DNA of 64,000 nucleotides from contig NZ_JAFCTX010000015.1 of the NCBI RefSeq assembly GCF_049896245.1, positions 42,461-106,460 of the forward strand. Reading direction: 5' to 3'. The stretch is from Cypionkella sp049896245. GTDB lineage: Bacteria > Pseudomonadota > Alphaproteobacteria > Rhodobacterales > Rhodobacteraceae. A program made the translations under genes and the position numbers. Under the pieces are notes generated by a model that saw nothing but the letters and a program-made list of their open reading frames with translations, was not told the origin of the DNA and ran no database searches. Below, piece by piece: positions 26,202 through 34,081 of the stretch; position 1 is the stretch's first letter; each line of letters starts with the position of its first letter.

Positions 26202-26906
26202 ATGACCTTCCATATCGGTGCCAAACCTGGGCAGATTGCCGAAACCGTTCTGCTGCCGGGCGATCCCTACCGCGCCCGCTGGGCAGCACAGAACTACCTT
26301 GAAAACCCTGTTTTGGTGAACGAGGTGCGTGGCATGTTGGGTTATACCGGCACATGGCGCGGCCACCGCGTTACCATCCATGGCTCGGGGATGGGGATGC
26401 CGTCGCTGTCGATCTATGCCAATGAATTGATGAAAGATTATGGCGCACAAACCCTGATCCGCATCGGCTCGGCAGGGGCTTTGCAAACCCATGTCAAGCT
26501 CCGCGACGTGGTTCTGGCGCAGACCGCCAGCACCTGCGGCAGCCCGTCGCAAAGCCTGTTCCGCGAGTTGAATTTCGCCCCCTGTGCCGATTTTACCCTG
26601 CTGACGGCAGCGCATAAAGCCGCGCTGAATATCGGCGTGCCGGTGCATGTCGGCGGGATTTTCTCGTCGGACACCTTCTATGATGAGCGCCCCGATCTGT
26701 CGGATCAGTTGCAGCGCCACGGCACGCTTTGCGTCGAGATGGAGGCCGCCGAACTCTATATGCTCGCCGCCCGCTACACCCGTCGCGCCCTCGCCGTGCT
26801 GACGATTTCCGACCATATCCTGACCCATGAAGCCCTACCCGCCGACCAGCGCGAAACCAGTTTCGGCGCGATGGTCGAAGTGGCGTTGGAGGCGGCTTTC
26901 AGCTAA
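26202..26906 (+). CDS. deoD: Purine nucleoside phosphorylase, DeoD type
   Basis: The 234-residue protein matches hexameric DeoD: HIGAKPGQIAETVLLPGDPYR at the start, RIGSAGAL (phosphate loop) near residue 87, and CVEMEAAELY near residue 178. The catalytic aspartate is in ISDHILTHE. It phosphorolyses purine nucleosides to base and ribose-1-phosphate. It converges with the LysR gene, overlapping by 4 bp. Confidence 0.92.
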   Translation: MTFHIGAKPGQIAETVLLPGDPYRARWAAQNYLENPVLVNEVRGMLGYTGTWRGHRVTIHGSGMGMPSLSIYANELMKDYGAQTLIRIGSAGALQTHVKLRDVVLAQTASTCGSPSQSLFRELNFAPCADFTLLTAAHKAALNIGVPVHVGGIFSSDTFYDERPDLSDQLQRHGTLCVEMEAAELYMLAARYTRRALAVLTISDHILTHEALPADQRETSFGAMVEVALEAAFS

Positions 26907-27781
26907 ACCCGCGCCCCTGCCACCTGCAAAAACCGCGCGGCGCGCTGCACCGCAGAACCGGGTCGCATTGGCCGCGCCGACCACAACCGCAAGCCCCCCG
27001 GCAGAGTAACGCGCTGCTGAAACGGCGCCACCAATGCCCCCGCCGCCAGATGCGAGGCGACCAAAGCCTGATGCGCCATCAGCACACCCGCCCCGCCCGC
27101 AGCCTCCTCCACCGCCAGCGCATAGAGCGAAAACACCGGTACACGCGGGGTGAAATTCTGCCCCGGCATTGCGGCATCTGCCCAGATTTTCCAGTCTTGC
27201 GCCCAACTTGCATCGGTCAAACACGTCACCCCGGCCAGATCTTCGGGGCGCTGCAACTTTGCCGCAAGTGACGGAGAACACACCGGAAATATCACATCCG
27301 GTGCGATGATCTGATCGCCCTCACCGTAAAACAGGCTGAGATCATAGGGCAATCGCTTCAGGTTCGGCGGGGCCTCCATCGCGGTGATCGAGATTTCAAT
27401 CTCGGGAGCCGCAGTGCGCAAAGCAGGCAGGCGCGGTGACAGCCAAAGCTGCGCAATCGACGGCAAAGTCGCGATATGCACCACGCGGGGTGCTGCTTCG
27501 GCGCGCAAAACCTGCACCGCCGCCCCCAGCGCATCGAAGGCCAAAGTAAATTCGGGCAACGCCCGCGCCCCAGCCGCCGTCAACGCCACCCCGCGCCCAG
27601 CACGCTGAAACAACCGCGATCCCAACGCCGCCTCCAGCGCCTTCACATGCGCCGTCACTGCCCCCGCCGTCACGCCCAACTCGGTCGCAGCCAGCGCAAA
27701 ACTGCCCAGCCGCGCCGCCGCCTCAAAAGCACGCAACGCCGACAGGGCCAAATCTTTCGGGCGGGGTGGTGCAACAGCCAT
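26903..27781 (-). CDS. LysR-family transcriptional regulator
   Basis: A 292-residue regulator: helix-turn-helix at about 12-70 (LSALRAFEAAARLGSFALAA, VTAHVKALEAALGSRLF) and a GcvA-like effector-binding domain. It is divergent from the SHMT-like PLP enzyme with 121 bp between starts, where three 15-bp direct repeats lie, so it probably controls that gene. The ligand is unknown. Confidence 0.88.
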   Translation of the reverse strand: MAVAPPRPKDLALSALRAFEAAARLGSFALAATELGVTAGAVTAHVKALEAALGSRLFQRAGRGVALTAAGARALPEFTLAFDALGAAVQVLRAEAAPRVVHIATLPSIAQLWLSPRLPALRTAAPEIEISITAMEAPPNLKRLPYDLSLFYGEGDQIIAPDVIFPVCSPSLAAKLQRPEDLAGVTCLTDASWAQDWKIWADAAMPGQNFTPRVPVFSLYALAVEEAAGGAGVLMAHQALVASHLAAGALVAPFQQRVTLPGGLRLWSARPMRPGSAVQRAARFLQVAGARV

Positions 27782-27797
27782 GTTACCTCAATTTTTT

Positions 27798-27842
27798 CTA
27801 AGCTTAGTTTTTTATACCATAGTTTTTCTAACCCTAGTTTTC
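27798..27842. repeat. Three 15-bp direct repeats between divergent LysR and PLP-enzyme genes
   Basis: CTAAGCTTAGTTTTT, TATACCATAGTTTTT and CTAACCCTAGTTTTC follow one another without gaps. TAG(T)4 recurs at exactly 15-bp steps (27805, 27820, 27835). The position suggests a multi-site operator, most likely for the LysR protein. Confidence 0.65.
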
Positions 27843-27902
27843 CGCAATTCTGATTTGCCCGCAAGCCCCCGCTCTGGTCTGCTGCCATAAAAGGAGATCA
27901 CC

Positions 27903-29222
27903 ATGCCCCATCTTGCCCGCCGCTCTTGGGTTCCCGCCGCCTGCGAAGCCCTGATCCAACGCCTTGCCAGTGACGCCACCGCGCCCTCGGCGCAGGTCGC
28001 GAACCGGATTGAAACGCTGATCCAAACCAATGCGCAAATCCATAATCAGGATTGCTTCAACCTCAATCCCGCCACCAACATCATGAATCCCCGCGCCGAA
28101 GCCGCCCTGTCGCGCGGCCTCGGCAGCCGCCCGTCCCTGGGCTATCCGGGCGATAAATATGAAATGGGGCTGGAGGCGATTGAGGAGATCGAGGTCATCG
28201 CCGCAGAACTCGCCGCCGAGATTTTTCAAGCCAAATACGCCGAAATCCGCGTTGGCTCTGGCGCTTTGGCCAATCTTTACGGCTTCATGGCGCTGACCAA
28301 ACCCGGCGATGTGATCATCGCACCCCCCGCCACCATTGGCGGCCATGTCACCCATCACGCCGCCGGCTGTGCTGGGCTTTACGGGCTGATCACCCATCCC
28401 GCCCCGATCAATGCCGATGGCTATACCATTGATCTTGAACAGCTTCGCAGCCTCGCCCACCGCGTGAAACCCAAGCTGATCACCGTCGGAGGCAGCCTTA
28501 ATCTGTTCCCGCATCCGGTCGCGGAAATTCGCGCCATTGCCGATGAGGTTGGCGCGAAACTGCTGTTTGACGCCGCCCATCAATGCGGCATCATCGCGGG
28601 CGGGCTTTGGGCCAACCCGCTGCACCAAGGCGCGCATCTGATGACGATGAGCACCTGTAAATCACTTGGCGGCCCGGCAGGCGGGCTGATCGTAACCAAT
28701 GACGCCGCGATTGCCGAGCGCCTCGATCACATCGCCTACCCCGGCATGACGGCGAATTTTGACGCCGCGAAATCCGCCGCCCTCGCGTTGTCGCTGCTGG
28801 ATTGGCGCGACTATGGCCACGCTTACGCGCAAGCAATGGTCGATCTGGCGCAGGCGCTCGCCAAAGAACTCACAGCGGTCGGCCTGCCGATCTTTGCCGC
28901 AGATAAAGGCAGCACCCAAAGCCATCAATTCGCCATTGAGGCGGCGGGCTTTGGCGGTGGCCAAACCGCCTCGAAAACCCTGCGCAAAGCCGGTTTCCTC
29001 GCCTGCGGCATTGGCTTGCCGATTGCTGATGTTGCAAACGATCTCAACGGCTTGCGCATCGGTACGCCAGAGCTTGTCCGTCGCGGCGTCACCCCGCAAC
29101 ATGCCCAGGCGCTTGCCGCCCTGATTGCCGAAGCCCTGCGCTCCAACGCACCCGAAACGCTCGCCCCCCGCACCGCTGCGCTGCGGCAAAACTTCCAAGG
29201 CCTGCACTACATGCACCCTTGA
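27903..29222 (+). CDS. Serine hydroxymethyltransferase-like PLP enzyme
   Basis: A 439-residue fold-type I PLP enzyme. NPATNIMNPRAEAAL and SLGYPGDKYEMG near residues 55-85 recall the SHMT substrate region. The PLP lysine is probably in MSTCKSLGGPAGG, equivalent to the THKTLRGPRGG motif of SHMT. The sequence is too different to be the housekeeping GlyA, so it may act on another 3-hydroxy amino acid or alpha-methylserine. AAGGAG precedes the ATG. It is divergent from the LysR gene. Confidence 0.75.
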   Translation: MPHLARRSWVPAACEALIQRLASDATAPSAQVANRIETLIQTNAQIHNQDCFNLNPATNIMNPRAEAALSRGLGSRPSLGYPGDKYEMGLEAIEEIEVIAAELAAEIFQAKYAEIRVGSGALANLYGFMALTKPGDVIIAPPATIGGHVTHHAAGCAGLYGLITHPAPINADGYTIDLEQLRSLAHRVKPKLITVGGSLNLFPHPVAEIRAIADEVGAKLLFDAAHQCGIIAGGLWANPLHQGAHLMTMSTCKSLGGPAGGLIVTNDAAIAERLDHIAYPGMTANFDAAKSAALALSLLDWRDYGHAYAQAMVDLAQALAKELTAVGLPIFAADKGSTQSHQFAIEAAGFGGGQTASKTLRKAGFLACGIGLPIADVANDLNGLRIGTPELVRRGVTPQHAQALAALIAEALRSNAPETLAPRTAALRQNFQGLHYMHP

Positions 29223-29272
29223 CCTAACCGATTCGTGGGCGTCTATTGCGATCCCCTCAGCAGGAGACGCCC

Positions 29273-30247
29273 ATGAAAACCCGCAAACTCGGCCAAAACG
29301 GCCCGACTATATCCGCCATTGGCCTGGGTGCTATGTCCTTCGGCGGCATCTTTGGCGACACGAATGAGGCCGAAAGCCTGCACTGCCTTGATGCGATGCT
29401 GGACCAAGGCATTGATTTTATTGACACCGCTAATATCTACGGCATGGGGATTTCGGAAACCATCATTGGCAAGTGGCTGACAACCCGCCGCCCGAATGTC
29501 ACCATCGCCACCAAAGCCAGCTTCGTTTCGGGCCCGCCGCGCCGCATCGACAATTCGGAACGCCATCTGCGCGCCGAGCTGGAGGCCTCGCTGAAGCGGC
29601 TGAACCGCGACCATGTCGAGCTGTTCTACATCCACCGCCGCGAGCACGCCCGCCCTTTGGCCGAGGTGGTAGGCACCCTGTCGCGGCTGATCGAGGAAGG
29701 TAAAATCGGCGGCTACGGCATGTCAGAAATCGCCCCCGACACATTGCGCGCTGCCCATAAAATCCATCCCTGCAGGGCGGTGCAAAATGAATATTCTCTG
29801 TGGAGCCGCCAGCCCGAACTGGGCATGATTCAAGCCTGCAAGGCGCTTGGCGTCGCCTTTATCCCGTTCTCACCGCTGGCGCGCGGTATGTTGGGCGACA
29901 TTCCCCTCGCCAAACCCACCGACGGCTTTCGCAGCCAGAACCCGCGCTTCATCGAACCGAACTTCAGCGAAAATACCAAGACGATCAATGCTTTCCGCAG
30001 CTTCTGTGCGGCGCGCGGCTGGACCACCGCTGCCGCGGCTTTGGCATGGATCTTGGCGAAAGGCGAGCATCTGATCCCGATCCCCGGCACCCGCAAGGCG
30101 GAAAACCTTGGCCAATGGGCGCAGGCCACCGAGATCACCTTTACGCCCGAAGATCACGCCGAAATCGACCGCCTCCTGCCCCCCGGTTTCGCTGCGGGCG
30201 ACCGTTATGGTGATCATCAACTGCTGGCGATTGAGCGCTATTGCTAA
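29273..30247 (+). CDS. Aldo/keto reductase
   Basis: The ATG at 29273 (AGGAG upstream) gives 324 residues. The sequence has the AKR tetrad: Asp in FIDTANIYG, Tyr in the same motif, Lys in IATKASF and His in FYIHRRE. IPIPGTRKAENL is the NADP-binding end. It reduces carbonyls with NADPH. Substrate is unknown. It follows the SHMT-like gene by 50 bp on the same strand. Confidence 0.88.
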   Translation: MKTRKLGQNGPTISAIGLGAMSFGGIFGDTNEAESLHCLDAMLDQGIDFIDTANIYGMGISETIIGKWLTTRRPNVTIATKASFVSGPPRRIDNSERHLRAELEASLKRLNRDHVELFYIHRREHARPLAEVVGTLSRLIEEGKIGGYGMSEIAPDTLRAAHKIHPCRAVQNEYSLWSRQPELGMIQACKALGVAFIPFSPLARGMLGDIPLAKPTDGFRSQNPRFIEPNFSENTKTINAFRSFCAARGWTTAAAALAWILAKGEHLIPIPGTRKAENLGQWAQATEITFTPEDHAEIDRLLPPGFAAGDRYGDHQLLAIERYC

Positions 30248-30310
30248 AACTAAGCTAAAATCGTCACCGTCAAGGATCATCCTCTGCGCAGAACTAGCCG
30301 CAGGGGGTTT

Positions 30311-30328
30311 GGGGGGCGGAAGCCCCCC
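30311..30328. terminator. Hairpin between convergent genes
   Basis: GGGGGGC-GGAA-GCCCCCC forms a 7-bp stem with a GNRA-like tetraloop between the ends of the aldo/keto reductase gene and the DUF1989 gene. It probably works as a two-way terminator and resembles the G-rich hairpins of the dispersed repeats. Confidence 0.6.
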
Positions 30329-30331
30329 GAC

Positions 30332-31204
30332 TTACACCGTCACAGCCGCACCATGGCTGCGATCATAGCCATTCGACACCGCCGTGTGCCAGCCTTCGGG
30401 CAAAGCCAAAGGCCTAAACACCTCCACCAGCAACGGAAAACATGCTGCCTGATCCGAGGAATGTTCAGACGAGCAATCGCCTCCGGGGCACGCCGACAAG
30501 CCACCAATCAAATCCATCGCGGCGAAAAATTCAATGAAATCCCCCGGTCGCACCGGGCTGGCTTTCATGAAATACTGCCCGGTGTCGCGGGTGAAGCCGG
30601 TACACATGAACACGTTCAGCACGTCATGCACATGCGCCTCGGCTTGCCCCAGCGGCAATCCGGTGCGTTCGGCCAAAGCCCGCGTCAGATTGGAATGGCA
30701 GCAATGATGATACTGCCCGCCCGACAGCAAATTGCTGGTGTAAGGGTCGCAGCGGGTGCCGATCACGTCATGTACGCTGCCGCCAAACGCATCGAAGCCG
30801 TACCAGTCCAACGTATCCTCGGTGATCAAAGCCATCTCGCGCAGATAAGGCAGCGCCGACCACATCCGATCGCCCGCCGACAGATGCGTACCGTGCAAGG
30901 CGCGGGTTTTGCCCGAGAAAAACCGCTCGGTCAGATCATCGGCGTTCCACAGATTGAGATCACCGACCTGCGGGCCTTCAACGCTGGTGATGCGAAAGAA
31001 ATGCCCGGCGGGCACGTCAAAACACCGCGCCTCACGTGCGGGCACCAGCACTTCGGCCACCCGTTTCCACCCGACCCTTGCAGCAAGATAGGGTGCCAGA
31101 TCCGGGCGCGGCAGGCTTGAGACAGGGTAGCAAATCACCGGCTTCACCGCTTTGCGCGCCTCTGCATCGGTGGGGGCGGCATGGTCTGGCTGGTCTGGTT
31201 TCAT
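30332..31204 (-). CDS. DUF1989 (urea carboxylase-associated) family protein
   Basis: From the ATG at 31204 (GGGAGA upstream) the protein has 290 residues. Family landmarks include VPAREARCFDVPAGHFFRI, QVGDLNLWN, CDPYTSNLLSGG and DVLNVFMCTGF. DUF1989 proteins occur near urea carboxylase and nitrogen-metabolism genes and are thought to bind a metal with conserved Cys/His residues. No urea genes are visible here, so the role is open. Confidence 0.8.
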   Translation of the reverse strand: MKPDQPDHAAPTDAEARKAVKPVICYPVSSLPRPDLAPYLAARVGWKRVAEVLVPAREARCFDVPAGHFFRITSVEGPQVGDLNLWNADDLTERFFSGKTRALHGTHLSAGDRMWSALPYLREMALITEDTLDWYGFDAFGGSVHDVIGTRCDPYTSNLLSGGQYHHCCHSNLTRALAERTGLPLGQAEAHVHDVLNVFMCTGFTRDTGQYFMKASPVRPGDFIEFFAAMDLIGGLSACPGGDCSSEHSSDQAACFPLLVEVFRPLALPEGWHTAVSNGYDRSHGAAVTV

Positions 31205-31245
31205 CGCTTTCTCCCAAATTGTGTCGGCACGCCAAATCCCCCGGC

Positions 31246-31446
31246 TTACGCCGCGCGCAAACATTGCCTTGGCGCGCAACCCACCCCGGGATCACAGACC
31301 GCACCACAGGCCGCGCAGTGATAGCTGCTGTGGCCTGCCCGCCGATCCAACCGCCAGCGGCAGTCGCGCGTTAGCGTCGAGTTGCGGCGTGCTGCCCAAG
31401 CGTAGACAAACACCGACACCAGCAGAACCAGCAATAACAACGGCAT
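31246..31446 (-). CDS. Small membrane-anchored cysteine protein (66 aa)
   Basis: The ATG at 31446 follows GGAAG. One hydrophobic helix (LLLLVLLVSVFVYAWAA) leads into a basic region CRWRLDRRAG and then CAACGAVC, a possible zinc knuckle. Similar short proteins occur in Rhodobacteraceae as I recall; function is unknown. It lies just after luxI on the same strand. Confidence 0.6.
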   Translation of the reverse strand: MPLLLLVLLVSVFVYAWAARRNSTLTRDCRWRLDRRAGHSSYHCAACGAVCDPGVGCAPRQCLRAA

Positions 31447-31461
31447 AGGGCTTCCTTTTCA

Positions 31462-32151
31462 TCACTCCCAGCATGGCCTAAGCCGTCGCACCCTGCAAGA
31501 AGCTCGGCTCTGCCCGCAAACGGTGGCTTGGGAAGGGGACGGCGCCACCCGCAACTGCCGCGCCCGCGAAAACTCGGCCGGCATCCGCAGCACCGCATAT
31601 TGCCGTCCATCTTCATCATTGCGGTACGTATCGCCCAAGCGCGACACCTCATAGCCGATCTGGCGCAAAGCCCGCATCAGCGTCAGTGACGACAGGCAAA
31701 TCAGCTCCTCACCACCTTGCGCGCGGGTGATTTCCACCAAACCATCCACAATCAAGGTCAGACATTCAGTGCGCTCTGCCGCCGTCGTCAGCGCATCCGA
31801 GATCACCAACCGGGTACATTCCCAGACATTTGGCGTCGCAATTTCCACCGACATGACATGCGACGGGATGTGCGGCAGCTTGCCGGAATAGGCGTCGCGC
31901 AGCATATAAGTATGCGCGCCCCAAGTGGCCGTGGTGGCCATAGCGCGCGCGCCGCCCACAACCTGGCCGTGTCTTAAAACCAGCGAATAATGCGCGACCG
32001 GGGTGTCATATTGATCCATTTCCACCTTGGCATTATGCGGCACATCCCAGCCGAGTTGGTCGACAAACACCTGCTTACGCAATGCAAGAAAATCGTAAAA
32101 CGCCGAGCCATAACGATGGAAATCGGAAAAATCGAAGCGGATATTGTCCAT
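31462..32151 (-). CDS. luxI: Acyl-homoserine-lactone synthase (LuxI type)
   Basis: The start ATG at 32151 has AGGAG seven bases upstream; the product has 229 residues. LRKQVFVDQLGWDVP near residue 25 carries the conserved Arg, Phe and Trp of LuxI enzymes; EMDQYD supplies the acidic residues, and GGARAM the Arg of the core. It makes an acyl-homoserine lactone from SAM and acyl-ACP. The last 30 residues (RQLRVAPSPSQ to the end) are Arg/Cys rich and unlike normal LuxI tails. luxR lies upstream, with a palindrome between them. Confidence 0.9.
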   Translation of the reverse strand: MDNIRFDFSDFHRYGSAFYDFLALRKQVFVDQLGWDVPHNAKVEMDQYDTPVAHYSLVLRHGQVVGGARAMATTATWGAHTYMLRDAYSGKLPHIPSHVMSVEIATPNVWECTRLVISDALTTAAERTECLTLIVDGLVEITRAQGGEELICLSSLTLMRALRQIGYEVSRLGDTYRNDEDGRQYAVLRMPAEFSRARQLRVAPSPSQATVCGQSRASCRVRRLRPCWE

Positions 32152-32210
32152 AGGGTACTCCTAAACATGCTGAATCGTTTCTGATACAGCGACAATACCC
32201 CGGAAGTTGT

Positions 32211-32247
32211 ATTTGCCGACAGTCCGCAAATTTAGCGCGACTGTCGG
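32211..32247. promoter_or_regulatory. Overlapping palindromes upstream of luxI (candidate lux box)
   Basis: Bases 32211-32231 form a 21-bp palindrome with arms ATTTGC/GCAAAT and GAC/GTC inside, mismatched at one pair. Overlapping it, CCGACAGTC (32216-32224) and GACTGTCGG (32239-32247) are perfect 9-bp inverted arms. They lie 60-96 bp upstream of luxI and 34 bp after luxR, fitting a LuxR operator; the longer repeat could also act as a luxR terminator. Confidence 0.6.
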
Positions 32248-32280
32248 AATGGTTAAAATTTGCTGGATTATCAGTGGCGC

Positions 32281-32892
32281 TTAAAGAATCCGCCGCGCGG
32301 CGGCGATCGAAGCCGCTTGGGATTGTGTCCGCGCGCCCAACTTACGCTTGACGTTATTCAGCCGGGCTTTAACAGCGCTTTCCGAAATTCCCAGACGCGC
32401 GGCGATTTGTTTCAGCCGCAAGCCCTCGGATTGCAGTTTCAGCGCCTCAACCTCGGCATTTGTCAGGCTTTTCTCATCCTCCGGGCCCGCGTGCAGCTGC
32501 TGCATGATTCGCAGCAGCCCCTCCATCTCGGAATCTTCAAAGTCGCGGTCATCGCGGAAAAACAGCCCATAGCTGCGTCTGCCCTTGTCGCGTGGCGTCA
32601 TCACCGACACCGCAGCACCGTGGCCCAAGCCGAACACTGCGGCATGGGCGCGCACCTGATGCGGGTCGGTCGCGGCCATTTCCGAGAATCGGATGCCACC
32701 TACATTGCCATAGACCCAGCGCATCGCCGGGTCCTGCACAACTAGCCCATGGGTTGTGTAAAACTCCACCCATATGTCAGGCAGATTGTTCATCTCCTCC
32801 TCAGGAAATGAGAACCCAACCCGCAAAGCGACATAAGAACCCGCCGGGGCTATATGTTCGATCTGATTTTTCATTGCCTGCAGAAGTGTCAT
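32281..32892 (-). CDS. luxR: LuxR-family autoinducer-responsive regulator
   Basis: A 203-residue regulator, short for the family. The autoinducer-binding domain covers about 1-135, with the pocket residues Trp and Tyr in DIWVEFYTTHG and the DPxxxW motif in VQDPAMRW. The C-terminal helix-turn-helix is LTNAEVEALKLQSEGLRLKQIAARLGISESAVKARLNNV in essence, typical LuxR (GerE) type. It pairs with luxI directly downstream. The start could also be the ATG at 32874; the ribosome site is weak for both. Confidence 0.9.
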   Translation of the reverse strand: MTLLQAMKNQIEHIAPAGSYVALRVGFSFPEEEMNNLPDIWVEFYTTHGLVVQDPAMRWVYGNVGGIRFSEMAATDPHQVRAHAAVFGLGHGAAVSVMTPRDKGRRSYGLFFRDDRDFEDSEMEGLLRIMQQLHAGPEDEKSLTNAEVEALKLQSEGLRLKQIAARLGISESAVKARLNNVKRKLGARTQSQAASIAAARRIL

Positions 32893-33000
32893 ATGCTCAA
32901 AACAGTTGTCGAGGACTCTACCACGTCATAGCCTCGCCGCGTGGATATTGCCCGGATAAAGTGTAATTCGCAACCTCTAGCATCCAAAGGGTGAGTGATC

Positions 33001-33483
33001 GTGAACGATATGACTAAGGTAGACTCCGTTTCAGATCGGTTGACCCGGCTGCGGGCGCTCTGTGACAGTGGTTTTGCTCTGGCGGCCCATATTCGGTACA
33101 CGCGCCCGACGATCTTGTACAGAACCTATGATCAGGCGTGGATTGACCATTACAGCGAGCGCGGCTTCATGCTCAGTGACCCGGTCGTGCATTGGGGGCT
33201 GACCCGTACAGGTGCTGTCAACTGGGCGGACCTCACCGATCAAGACCCGCAATGCGTCATTCGTGATGCGCTGGCGCATGGGCTGCACAATGGCTGGACC
33301 TATGCGGTCGGGCCGCAAACCTCGCGCACCATCGCCGGCATGACCAAAACCGGGCCGGATTTCACCGCACCCGAGCGCGCCGAGATTTCCCAGATCGTCG
33401 ATGATCTGCATGATCTGACCGAGGGCTTTGAAAGCTTTTCCACGGAAACCCAAGCTGCTTTGCTGGCGATTGCCGACAGGTAA
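33001..33483 (+). CDS. LuxR-like autoinducer-binding domain protein without DNA-binding domain
   Basis: About 160 residues (GTG at 33001 or 32995, or ATG at 33010; AAAGGG upstream). It matches only the autoinducer-binding half of LuxR: Tyr-rich YRTYDQAWIDHY, LSDPVVHWG with the DP and W pocket residues, AVNWADL and HGLHNGWTYAVG. The reading ends at FSTETQAALLAIADR, just where a GerE helix-turn-helix would start. It is divergent from luxR (about 100 bp). It may sequester autoinducer or form inactive heterodimers with LuxR (inference); loss of the tail by mutation is the alternative. Confidence 0.8.
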   Translation: MNDMTKVDSVSDRLTRLRALCDSGFALAAHIRYTRPTILYRTYDQAWIDHYSERGFMLSDPVVHWGLTRTGAVNWADLTDQDPQCVIRDALAHGLHNGWTYAVGPQTSRTIAGMTKTGPDFTAPERAEISQIVDDLHDLTEGFESFSTETQAALLAIADR

Positions 33484-33489
33484 ACCCGC

Positions 33490-34040
33490 CTAATCGCCAA
33501 AGCGAATCCGCGCCGCCAACCCCACCCCTGCTTCGGGCGGCAGGTAAAGATTGACCTGCCGATACGGTGCCCGCCCCGAGATCAGCATCTGCCGGTTCGC
33601 CAGCGCCTCGGCCAACTGCTTTTGCAGCGTGACGGGCCAGTTGCCACCACAGACCGCCAGCAAGCTGCGCAGGTCTTCATTCTCTTTCTCGGTTAACACC
33701 GTCACCGCCCGCCAACCATTGCCCCAATCCATATCCGGCGTGCCGGTCTGCAGCGTCCGGGCGGAATGACAGGCGCGCGCTGATCCAACGCCACGATGGC
33801 ATAGGTGCAATCAAAGCCGTTCAGATTGCTCTGCACCACGCCTTCCGAGAATCGCCTGCTGGCTACAGGTTCGGCAATCGGGGTCAGCCCAGAAAAGAAA
33901 TCCTGCGCCTAGGCATCGGTTGAACGGCACTGCCCCGGTGTCCAGATGCAGGGGAAGACACGCGCGCGTTCGCGTAGCAGCGGCAGGCCGATGATCAGCC
34001 CCAAACCACAGGCCAGCACCATCGCAAAAAGGCGCGCCAT
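33490..34040 (-). pseudogene. Decayed membrane-anchored protein gene
   Basis: Reading from the ATG at 34040 gives an N-terminal membrane segment (LFAMVLACGLGLIIGLPLL), then a TAG at 33909-33911 after STDA. The same frame continues sensibly (AQDFFSGLTPIAEPVASRRF, FDCTYAIVALDQRAP) and then shifts frame near 33780, where another frame resumes (LQTGTPDMDWGNGWRAVTVL to the TGA/TAA at 33490). One stop and one frameshift in an otherwise protein-like reading mark a pseudogene, unless there is a sequencing error. It is the last reading downstream of sdhB on the same strand. Confidence 0.65.
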
Positions 34041-34081
34041 ACGGGCACGCCGTTTGTAATTATCAAACGCCGACGAAGCCC

